NCBI RefSeq assembly: GCF_000720725.1
Contig: NZ_JOCQ01000064.1
Location: 1 to 46,598, forward strand
Direction of reading: 5' to 3'
DNA: 46,598 bases
DNA from: Streptomyces rimosus subsp. rimosus
GTDB lineage: Bacteria > Actinomycetota > Actinomycetes > Streptomycetales > Streptomycetaceae
Both the position numbers and the translations under genes were made by a program. Of the stretch, positions 39,829 to 46,598 are shown one piece after another. Numbering within the stretch: position 1 is the stretch's first letter; the number at the start of each line of letters is the position of its first letter. The notes beneath the pieces were generated by a model. It had not been told where the DNA came from, did not search any database, and saw only the letters and a program-made list of their open reading frames with translations.

Positions 39829-40077
39829 CTATTCCGTCGTCACGGTGATGTCTTCAAGGGGCAGGTTTTGGACAGTCAGTTCGATCCCACCGAAAGAGCG
39901 CTCGAACTCATTGCGCCCCACCCTGAGTGCGTTGACCTCGGTCGCGGACCCGCCCGCAGTCATCTTGAAATTCCCGTCGGCCTTGCAGTCGACGACCACC
40001 ATGGTCTACCTGCCGAACGCCCAGGTGGTGATGTGCGCTTGCACTTCCTGCGGGGCCAGGTGGAAAGGACCAGCCAT
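39829..40077 (-). pseudogene. Small partner gene with an in-frame TAG
   Basis: From ATG 40077, preceded by GGGAGGA, the frame reads MAGPFHLAPQEVQAHITTWAFGR, then TAG (40008-40006), and continues in the same frame as TMVVVDCKADGNFKMTAGG ... EVNALRVGRNEFERSFGGIELTVQNLP and ends at TAG 39829-39831. Without the internal stop it would be an 82-codon gene; one C-to-T change from CAG would create it. Alternatively, ATG 40002 begins a shorter 57-residue gene. The reading frame is the same throughout, which favours a recent nonsense mutation. It probably formed a unit with the RelE-like gene. Confidence 0.6.
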
Positions 40078-40619
40078 GGATGATTCCTCCCGTGATTCGC
40101 GAAATTACGTATTCTCATCCGGGGCTGCTGCCTGCTTGGGAGAGGTTTCGGTGCCCGCCCCACGGATAAAGCCGGGATTGCTGCACGCTGCGACTCCGGT
40201 TTGGGGTGGGGGAGGGCGAAAAGGCCGATGTCCGAGGCCCGTACCTCGGAGGCGACGATATCGACTGCTGGTGACTGCCCCCCGACTGGTCACATATCCC
40301 GGTGCTATTCGTTCTGCGTGCCATCAGACCGTCCCGTACGCGATCCAATGGCCGGGACTGGCGCTCGCCCAGCCGGACCACAGCCCCACCGTCCAGCCCG
40401 AAGTTCAGAGCCCGAAGCCCGAAGCTCAGAGCCTGAGAATTGGAGCCCGAAGCTCGGAGCCCGAAGCGGTCGCGAGCCGCCCCTTCCTAGCAGGCCCGGC
40501 GGATCACATCAGCGGAGATCGCATCATCAGGCCGCTCGGCGAAAGTCGGGGCCGGGCAGCCGCAGGGTGCGCAGTCGCCGATCACCCACCGCTGCCGGCT
40601 CGTACGCGTCCCTTCCGGA
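40078..40619. other. 542-base gap, no recognised gene
   Basis: Neither strand shows a supported gene. The right part contains a degenerate 14-bp tandem repeat. The left 100 bases hold the ribosome binding site and probable promoter of the small pair on the minus strand. Confidence 0.45.
40395..40469 (+). repeat. Degenerate 14-bp tandem repeat
   Basis: AGCCCGAAGYTCRG-like units occur about five times between 40395 and 40469, one of them with an internal CCCGAAG duplication and one strongly diverged. Confidence 0.65.
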
Positions 40620-42167
40620 TCAGCGGGCGGGCTGGTCGGTGGGCTGCCCGGTGGAGGGGCGTTGTTCGAGGGTGATGTCTACACCGGGAGCGCTGTGGTG
40701 GTAGGTGGGGGAGAAGCCGGCGCGGGTGAGGGCTTGCTTCTGGGCTGCGGCGGTGCGGACGGCGGCCTGGCGGGCGCCGGCGGAGAGGTGGTTGCAGGTG
40801 ATGTGCCACACGCGGGGCGTACGGGTCAGACGCTGTTGCAGGAGGGCCGGGTCGGCGGGCAGGTTGTCCAGGGCGCCGGTTGCGGCGGCTGTCCGGGCCA
40901 GGCCCAGGTCCGAGCGGCCCGTGAATGCCTCCTTGAATGCGGTGGCGATCAGGCCGCACCGAGCACCGGTGAACAGGACGGCGTCGCCGGGGGCATCGTG
41001 GATGCGCAGGGTCCTGATCACGGCACGGGTGTCCCACTGGCGGCTGTCCTCCTGGCGTATCGCCAGGTGGGACGCGGTGAGGGGAACGGCTGCCAGAAGC
41101 GCGAACAGCAGCTGCAGACGCCAGGGGATGACGGTGGCGGCTGTCGCGAGCAGCAGAGCCAGGGCCGGCAGGCAGAACAGCAGGTAGCGGTAGGCGAAGA
41201 GGGGGTGGCCGAGGGAGACGGCCATGAGGAGCAGCGGGGGTACGACCAGCCAGGGCACGCTGACCGCCAGGGCCAGGTGCGGGGCCTTGCGCCGGCGCGT
41301 CACCAAGAGGATCAGGGCGGCGAGGGCGGTGAAGATGAGCAGAAGTCTCAGTGCGGTGGGGAGGGTGGCCTGGCCGGGGGTGAGCAGCCAGGTGAAGTAG
41401 TTGAACGGTGTTCCGGCGGTGACCGGTGCGGCTTCGCCCACCGCGGAACTCTGGGCGGAGGCGAGGATCAGCAGCGGGACGACGGCGGCGAGGCTTGCGG
41501 TCGAGGCCAGCAGAAGGCGTACGACGACGCGGCGGCCGGGGCGCCGCAGGGCCACGGTGAGCGCGTGGGCGGCCACCAGCAGTAGTCCCAGCAGGTTGAA
41601 CCAGCCCAGCAGGGCGATCAGCACGGCGTAGCCGGCCAGCCACCGGGCTCGGGCGCGGCTGGACAAGATCTTCACCAGGACGCCCGTGGCCAGCACCGCC
41701 ACCGCCATGACGAAGGCGAACGAGCGGGCCTCCTGCGCGTAGCGCGACGCGGTCGGCAGAACGGCGAGCAGCAGCCCCGCGCACAGCCCCAGACGCGGAC
41801 CGCCGAGCAGCCGGCCCAGCCAGGTGAGGCCGGCTGCCGCGACGGCCACCGCCACCGCGGAGGGTGCCCGTGTGGAGAACTCGTTGAGCCCCCCGTTCAT
41901 CTGCCCGACCAGCCACATCAGCACGTAGTGCAGGCCGTGGACCGCGTCGACCTGTCCGAGCAGCTCCATCATCTGCGGCCAGGAACGCCGGGACACGTCA
42001 ATGGTGACGATCTCGTCGGTCCACGCGGAAGGGTTCCAGTTCCCCCAGATGCCGAGGACGAGCCCGACCACCGGCGGCACCAGCCCAGCCACGCGCCTGA
42101 GCAGGGCACGGCCGACGGAGGCGCCGGGTATGACAGGCAGGGCGGGCTGGGGTGAGGTGGCTGTCAC
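40620..42167 (-). CDS. GT-C fold membrane glycosyltransferase (GT39/GT83-like)
   Basis: 515 residues from GTG 42167. After an N-terminal membrane helix comes the first periplasmic loop, with the Asp51-Glu52 pair in AWTDEIVTIDVSRRSWPQMMELL, the usual catalytic acid region of polyprenyl-phosphate-sugar-dependent mannosyl- or arabinosyltransferases. About ten further transmembrane segments follow, up to residue 370, then a 140-residue periplasmic C-terminal domain with two Cys (GARCGLIATAF, ITCNHLSAG). It would transfer a sugar from a lipid carrier to an extracellular acceptor. No partner genes of a polysaccharide cluster lie nearby. Confidence 0.85.
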   Translation of the reverse strand: MTATSPQPALPVIPGASVGRALLRRVAGLVPPVVGLVLGIWGNWNPSAWTDEIVTIDVSRRSWPQMMELLGQVDAVHGLHYVLMWLVGQMNGGLNEFSTRAPSAVAVAVAAAGLTWLGRLLGGPRLGLCAGLLLAVLPTASRYAQEARSFAFVMAVAVLATGVLVKILSSRARARWLAGYAVLIALLGWFNLLGLLLVAAHALTVALRRPGRRVVVRLLLASTASLAAVVPLLILASAQSSAVGEAAPVTAGTPFNYFTWLLTPGQATLPTALRLLLIFTALAALILLVTRRRKAPHLALAVSVPWLVVPPLLLMAVSLGHPLFAYRYLLFCLPALALLLATAATVIPWRLQLLFALLAAVPLTASHLAIRQEDSRQWDTRAVIRTLRIHDAPGDAVLFTGARCGLIATAFKEAFTGRSDLGLARTAAATGALDNLPADPALLQQRLTRTPRVWHITCNHLSAGARQAAVRTAAAQKQALTRAGFSPTYHHSAPGVDITLEQRPSTGQPTDQPAR

Positions 42168-42918
42168 AGTGATGCTTTCGTCGCGGGCGCTCCCGTACCG
42201 GAGGCGGTGCCGGGACGGGTGGCGAACCGCATCGTGTGACCGAGCAGGACGCCGCCCATGTTCGATGCATTATGCGATATACGAGATCAATGTCTAAAAA
42301 AGGGGTCATCGAAGGGACTGTAAGGGAGTCTTCGTACTCGTCCCGCCGGGGCCGCCCCGTCCGTCCGCCGCCGCGCGCCCGCGGGTGTCGTCATATTCGG
42401 CGGAATGCGCATGCCGGCCCCGGCCGGCCGCGAACTGATCGAGTCCGTGCCGGTCATCCGGCATCGGACGGTGGAGTGGGCCTGCAATCCGCTGCTGAAG
42501 CCGGGCCCGCTGCAGGGCGACGCTGTACGCCTGGACGAGCTGCGGCTGATAGTGCGCACCCCCCCGCGCCCCGCATCCCGCACCGCACCTGGCACCGAAC
42601 CGCACCCCGCACCGAACCACGATGCCCGGCAAGCGGTGCGCCGCCGACTGCTCGACGGCCGGGCTCCCCCTGGCCCCTGCTGCGGCACATGGACCGGCAC
42701 GGCTGCATCGGCCCCGCGCGGTCGGCCAACCACCGTACCCTCGCTCCCCAGCGTGCCGTGGCGGGATCACCCACCGACACCGCAACCACATCATCCAGAC
42801 CGCGGCCCGCCCCGCCGGGCCCGCCCCGCCACCCACTGCCGAGGGGCGGGCCGCCGCCCAGACCAAGATGGACCCCGGCAGAAGGCCCTGCGCCAGCGCC
42901 GCTTCCGATGCCTGATCG
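42168..42918. other. 751-base gap with an A+T-rich patch
   Basis: A forward frame from ATG 42405 begins with plausible protein (ELIESVPVIRHRTVEWACNP) but soon turns into Pro/Arg/His-rich low complexity over a CCGCACCGAAC repeat (about 42570-42620); I do not call it. At 42262-42302 there is an A+T-rich patch with ATGCATTATGCGATATACG, probably the promoter and operator zone of the glycosyltransferase gene. Nothing else is recognised. Confidence 0.4.
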
Positions 42919-43476
42919 TCAGTCGGGACGCCTGGCCATGACGACCACACTCGGCCCGCTGTACTCCTCCGCGGGCAGCCGGAGTTCGGCGACCGGGCGT
43001 AGGCCGGCCTGTTCGATCAGGTCGACGAGTTGTTCCGGCCGCCATTTGTAGGTCGTCCAACGAACGGGTACGCCCCCGTAGGCCTCGGTGCGCGCCGCGT
43101 CCTCGTCGCCGACGTGTGTCCCGGTGATGAAGTGCCCACCCGGCTTCAATGCGCCTGCGAACAGGGAGAGAACCTGCGGAAGGACATCACGTGGGAGGTG
43201 GAACAGGGACCACCACCCGAGCACGCCGCCAAAAGACGCTTCACCAAGGACGAGGTCGGTGGCCGGGGCGACACCGAATCGGCATTGCGGATGAAGACGG
43301 CAAGCATTCTCGATCATATGAGGAGACAGATCCACCCCGGATACGTCGAGCCCACGCTCGGCCAGGTAGGCGGTCACCGTTCCGGGGCCGCAGCCGACGT
43401 CGAGGACACGCCCGAGCCCGCTCACGGCGTCGGCGAAGGTGTCGGGCGGGCAGCGGCCGCCGCCCGGGGCCCCGAC
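42919..43476 (-). pseudogene. SAM methyltransferase lacking its N-terminus
   Basis: The conserved part runs from about 43449: TFADAVSGLGRVLDVGCGPGTVTAYLAERGLDVSGVDLSPHMI, LVLGEASFGGVLGWWSLFHLP, ALKPGGHFITGTHVG and VDLIEQAGL, ending at 42919. Motif I and the following motifs are complete. The usual 40-50 residues before the FAD-AV helix are replaced by a Gly/Pro-rich run, and only a weak GTG (43476) is available, with no ribosome binding site. The gene is probably 5'-truncated next to the lipoprotein gene; expression of a shortened protein cannot be excluded. Confidence 0.6.
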
Positions 43477-43559
43477 GCCGCCCGGGCCCCGGCCCCCCTT
43501 GTCGGCGTCGAAGGGACATCGAAGGGACGCCCAGTGCCGGCCAAATGGAAGGCCGCAGC

Positions 43560-44438
43560 TCAGCCGTGCGTGCGGTTGTCCTTGCCTCTCGACGCCACGT
43601 ACTGCGACCACGTGGCGACGTCCTTCGGATCCGGCGCCTTGATCTTCGGGTCGGCGCCGTAGTCCGAGAACTCTTCGGTGATCCGCTCGTCGCCCTTGGG
43701 TGTCCGGCCCTTCTCCTCTTCCTTGGCGATGAACCCGTTGTCGTCGACCCAGACGTCGATCTGGGTCTTCTTCAGGCCGGATGTGCCGGATTGCAGGAGG
43801 TACAGGTCGCGGTAATCCTTCGTCATGGCCGGACCCTCGTAGTTCTTCAGGTCGGCGAGAACGACCGTGCCGCGGTAGTGGTCGGCGGCCCGGCCGCCCA
43901 CCGTTTCGCGGCCGACGTGCTTGAGGTCCTTGGAGGCGGCCAGCAGGGCGCCGACCCACTTCTTCATGGAGCCCGCTACGCGCCGCCCGGCGTTCTCCTT
44001 GGCCGGCGTCGACGGCGAGGCGGCCGGTTGCTTCTTCGTCGCGGATTCGGCCTCGGCCGAGGTGAACCAGGACTTGCCCGGAACGTCCTTGGTGGCCATG
44101 TACGACGTGCCGTCCACGGACAGCATGTGGACCGTCGCTGTCTTGATCTCGGACGCCTCGGGCTCGTTCCGGAAGGCCATGTCGGTACGGGACTCCGGCT
44201 CGTCGCCGGTCTTGGCGGTCTCGACGGTCCGGTACGAGTTCTGCCGGGCCATCTTCGCCAAGGCGGCCTTCAGTACGGCGGGCGCATCGGCACGCTCGCC
44301 GGCCGCCGCGCCGCCGGGACGGTCGGAAGAGCCGCCCTTCGCGTCCGACGCCTTGGTGTCGTGGCTGCCACAGGCCGCCAGGCCCATGACCAGAGCGGCG
44401 CTGATGGCCGCCGTGACGCTCTTACGGATCGCCTTCAC
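43560..44438 (-). CDS. LppX/LprG-like lipoprotein
   Basis: 292 residues from GTG 44438, with AAAGGA upstream. The signal peptide ends in the lipobox GLAACGS with Cys23 as lipid-attachment site. The mature part is a Lys/Asp-rich beta half-barrel: SYRTVETAKTGDEPESRTDMAF, VHMLSVDGTSYMATKD, GRETVGGRAADHYRGTVVL and IDVWVDDNGFIAKEEEKG. That arrangement matches the LppX/LprAFG lipid-carrier fold of actinobacteria, which may shuttle or sense glycolipids or act as an exported lipoprotein of unknown function. It is monocistronic or followed by the truncated methyltransferase. Confidence 0.82.
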   Translation of the reverse strand: MKAIRKSVTAAISAALVMGLAACGSHDTKASDAKGGSSDRPGGAAAGERADAPAVLKAALAKMARQNSYRTVETAKTGDEPESRTDMAFRNEPEASEIKTATVHMLSVDGTSYMATKDVPGKSWFTSAEAESATKKQPAASPSTPAKENAGRRVAGSMKKWVGALLAASKDLKHVGRETVGGRAADHYRGTVVLADLKNYEGPAMTKDYRDLYLLQSGTSGLKKTQIDVWVDDNGFIAKEEEKGRTPKGDERITEEFSDYGADPKIKAPDPKDVATWSQYVASRGKDNRTHG

Positions 44439-44907
44439 GGCTTTCGCAGTCCTTTGTCAGTTCTCGAACAAACAGGGGGAGACTACCCCTTCTGCCGCAT
44501 CAGTCTCGAAACATTTATCGGCAGATCAGCTGTCCCGCGCACAAGCTCCGACCCGGCTACCGGCGTGTCCTCGCCGCACACACGCCACGCCCTGCGGCGG
44601 CAAATCGGCAAGGAGCGTCGGGTTGTTCACCGGCAGGCCACCCATCTCCGTCCGACGGGCGCAGCATTTCCTGTGCCACCGATGGGACCGGCTTCGGCTC
44701 ACCTCCGGCCGCGCGGAGCGCCCCCTTCGCGGCCCGTGATGTCAGAGAACTGCCCGGCCTTCCATGAATCCTTCGGCCTTCGTTCACGTGCTGTCTGCGC
44801 AGCGGGGGCGTTTCGTTCGGCCCGTGCCGGGACCGTCGTGCCGCCCCACTATCCCCCCACTATCTCCCCACTGCCCGCCCATTCTCCGCGACCTCTGGAC
44901 GAACACC
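44439..44907. other. 469-base gap between divergent genes
   Basis: It holds the promoters of the lipoprotein gene (left) and the lamin-tail gene (right). The forward frame is open from 44764, but its first 48 residues look like noncoding translation. An A+T-richer patch lies at 44450-44525. No other gene is visible. Confidence 0.45.
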
Positions 44908-46320
44908 GTGACCGCATCACGTACGCGCCGCCGACCCCGTGCTCTCGCACTCCTCCTCGCCACCGGTACGGCACTGGCCGGCGCACTGACTGCTCCCCCT
45001 GCCCACGCGGCCCCGGCGGCCGATGGCATCCGTATCAACGAAGTGGTGACCACCGGGGACACCGAGGACTCGGTCGAGCTGTACAACAAGGGCACCGCGA
45101 CGATCGACATCTCGGGCTGGATTCTCAAGGACGACAAGGACGGCTCGAAGTACAAGATCGCCTCCGGGACCACGCTGGCTGCGGGCGCTTTCCGCGCCTT
45201 CGACGTCCACGACGCGTTCGGGCTGGGCTCGGACGACAAGGCCCGTCTGTACCTGCCGGACGGCAAGACCCTGGTCGACAACTACTCCTGGAGCAAGCAC
45301 TCCGCCCCCTCCTGGTCACGCTGCCCCGACGGCACCGGCGCCTTCAAGGCGGCCGGGGTGACCCTGGGCGCCGCCAACGCCTGCGGTGGGGGCGGCACGA
45401 AGCCCATGGCGTGGCCCGGCAGCAATTCCGTGACGACCGCCGACGCCTCCCACGTCTTCGGCCGGGACCTCAGCGGCCTCCACCAGGACGGCGACATCAT
45501 GTGGGGCGCCCAGAACAGCGGCAAGCTGTGGCGCCTGGTCCGTAACGGCTCCGGCGGCTGGACACCCGACACCGGCAGCGGCTGGAAATCCGGCAAGACC
45601 CTGCGCTTCCCCGGCGGCTCCGGTCACCCCGACAGCGAGGGCGTCACCGTGACCGGCAACGGTTCCGCCGCCGGTGTCTTCGTTGCCAGTGAACGCAACG
45701 GTGACGCCTCCGGCACCAGCCGCCTGTCCGTCCTGAAATACGACGTCTCCGGCACCGGTACCGCCCTGACCGCGGCCAAGGAGTGGAACCTCACCTCAGA
45801 CCTGCCGCCCGTCGGCTCCAATCTCGGCTTCGAGGGCATCACCTGGATTCCCGACACCTACCTGACCCGAGCCGCCTTCAAGGACGCTTCCACCGGCGCC
45901 GTCTACGATCCGGCACGCTACGGCGCCCACAGCGGTGGCGTGTTCTTCACCGGCGTCGAAGGCACCGGCATGATCTACGGCTACGTCCTGCAGGACTCCG
46001 GAGCCTTCACCCGGGTCGCGTCCGTCAACAGCGGCATGAGCGGCGTCATGGAACTGCAGTGGGAACCCCAGGCCGCCCGCCTGTGGACCGTCTGCGACGA
46101 CACCTGCGACGGCCAGCACCGTACCCTGAAGATCAACTCCGCCGGCACCTTCAGCACCACCGCCGTCTGCAACCGCCCCGCCGGCATGCCCAACTACAAC
46201 AACGAAGGCTTCGCCGTGGCGGGCGCAGACGAGTGCGTTGCCGGAACCAAGCCCGTCTACTGGTCCGACGACGACAACGACGACGGCCACGCACTACGCA
46301 AAGGCACCATCACCTGCTGA
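44908..46320 (+). CDS. Secreted lamin-tail-domain protein
   Basis: 470 residues from GTG 44908, chosen because the signal peptide starts here (VTASRTRRRPRALALLLATG, cleavage after AHA near 34); the Arg-rich start could suit Tat export. Residues 38-155 form a lamin-tail (LTD) domain: IRINEVVTTGDTEDSVELYN, then ISGWILKDDKDGSKYKI and LYLPDGKTLVDNYSW. The rest (about 165-470) is a beta-rich region with repeats such as SEGVTVTGNG, FEGITWIPDTYL and VMELQWEPQAARLWTVCDD, a probable beta-propeller of the phytase-like or SdiA-regulated type. Cys pairs suggest extracellular disulfides. The role could be a cell-surface hydrolase or binding protein. Confidence 0.85.
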   Translation: MTASRTRRRPRALALLLATGTALAGALTAPPAHAAPAADGIRINEVVTTGDTEDSVELYNKGTATIDISGWILKDDKDGSKYKIASGTTLAAGAFRAFDVHDAFGLGSDDKARLYLPDGKTLVDNYSWSKHSAPSWSRCPDGTGAFKAAGVTLGAANACGGGGTKPMAWPGSNSVTTADASHVFGRDLSGLHQDGDIMWGAQNSGKLWRLVRNGSGGWTPDTGSGWKSGKTLRFPGGSGHPDSEGVTVTGNGSAAGVFVASERNGDASGTSRLSVLKYDVSGTGTALTAAKEWNLTSDLPPVGSNLGFEGITWIPDTYLTRAAFKDASTGAVYDPARYGAHSGGVFFTGVEGTGMIYGYVLQDSGAFTRVASVNSGMSGVMELQWEPQAARLWTVCDDTCDGQHRTLKINSAGTFSTTAVCNRPAGMPNYNNEGFAVAGADECVAGTKPVYWSDDDNDDGHALRKGTITC

Positions 46321-46447
46321 CCCTTGCTACGGCCAGTCGCGCGCCCTGAGCGCGGCGCCACGCACTGCACCGAGGCCGGGGCCGCCGCCTGCCGGTGGTC
46401 CGTGCGGCTCGGACGGCGCCGACTCGGAGGTCGGTATGAGATGCCGG

Positions 46448-46498
46448 CCGGGCCTGAAGGTGAGGCGGGCCTGAGGGTGAGGCGGGCCTGAGGGTGAG
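46448..46498 (+). repeat. Tandem repeat, 3 x 17 bp
   Basis: Units 46448-46464, 46465-46481 and 46482-46498; the last two are identical (GCGGGCCTGAGGGTGAG), the first differs at two positions. It lies in the noncoding 278 bases after the lamin-tail gene. Confidence 0.8.
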
Positions 46499-46598
46499 GC
46501 GGTCCAGGAAGCGAGGCGTGCCCGCCCGGGGTCGGTCAGTCGGCAGCAGACCTTACGTATCTCCACCCGCCCCGCGCACCCGCCGCACCATGTGGGAG

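Noticed and set aside
42405..42941. 178-codon forward frame in the gap before the truncated methyltransferase
   Set aside because: Only the first 50 residues look protein-like; the rest is Pro/Arg/His low complexity over a repeat, with no family match.
43149..45545. A 798-codon open frame on the plus strand
   Set aside because: It runs antisense to the lipoprotein and methyltransferase sequences and out of frame into the lamin-tail gene; its composition is Arg/Gly/Pro-rich noncoding type.
1..46598. tRNA, rRNA and CRISPR arrays
   Set aside because: I found no T-loop signature in a cloverleaf context, no rRNA-like sequence, and no evenly spaced direct repeats with unique spacers; the tandem arrays have no spacers.

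Overview
The window reads as chromosomal DNA of a Streptomyces or close relative. It has very high G+C, strong third-position G/C bias, many GTG and TTG starts, Sec/Tat-type secreted proteins, and a dense set of one-component regulators (TetR, HxlR, AraC, XRE-cupin) that are mostly divergent from the enzyme they probably control. There is no rRNA, tRNA, CRISPR array or biosynthetic megasynthase. The many small accessory genes, insertion-sequence debris and decayed genes suggest a variable chromosome arm rather than the core.

Layout. 1-2100 is a scrapyard: the end of an IS110 transposase abutting a truncated DUF6192 gene, a truncated 2'-5' RNA ligase overlapped by a small zinc-ribbon gene, and a TPR-regulator remnant. 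2157-6958 carries a secreted SH3 protein, a small membrane protein, a DJ-1/PfpI gene with a small partner, an HxlR/NTF2 pair, a secreted RTX-type protein and a GXWXG protein. 7123-8568 is argG, the only clear primary-metabolism gene. 8741-13370 holds a PhzF-like gene, a membrane-anchored Mrr nuclease, a collapsed GNAT gene and a divergent TetR/SDR pair. 13807-15060 holds a cupin and an IS630 remnant whose middle part is inverted. 15525-24273 has a second SDR, a serine hydrolase, a GNAT, a broken inositol-monophosphatase-like gene, a YqeY protein, a divergent MFS/HxlR pair and a secreted sphingomyelinase-D-like phospholipase. 24440-32820 has an LPMO remnant, a small secreted protein, an 84-residue Cys-Cys protein overlapping a DUF6895 gene, PPOX and nitroreductase flavoproteins, a divergent methyltransferase/XRE-cupin pair, and a TIM-barrel protein divergent from a TetR. 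33035-40077 has a decayed divergent MFS/LysR pair, several hypotheticals, a divergent hydrolase/AraC pair and a small toxin-like two-gene unit with an in-frame stop. 40620-46320 has a GT-C glycosyltransferase, a truncated methyltransferase, an LppX-like lipoprotein and a secreted lamin-tail-domain protein.

Themes. (a) At least a dozen genes are visibly truncated, frameshifted, internally deleted or inverted. (b) Short G+C-rich tandem repeats with 10-29 bp periods occur repeatedly, both between genes and inside coding sequence. (c) Clear palindromic operators lie between divergent regulator/target pairs. The best candidate for an undescribed two-component unit is the overlapping pair at 26231-27647. 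The sphingomyelinase-D-like enzyme and the small toxin-like pair at 39544-40077 are next. All family names are recognised by eye from sequence; no database search was run.
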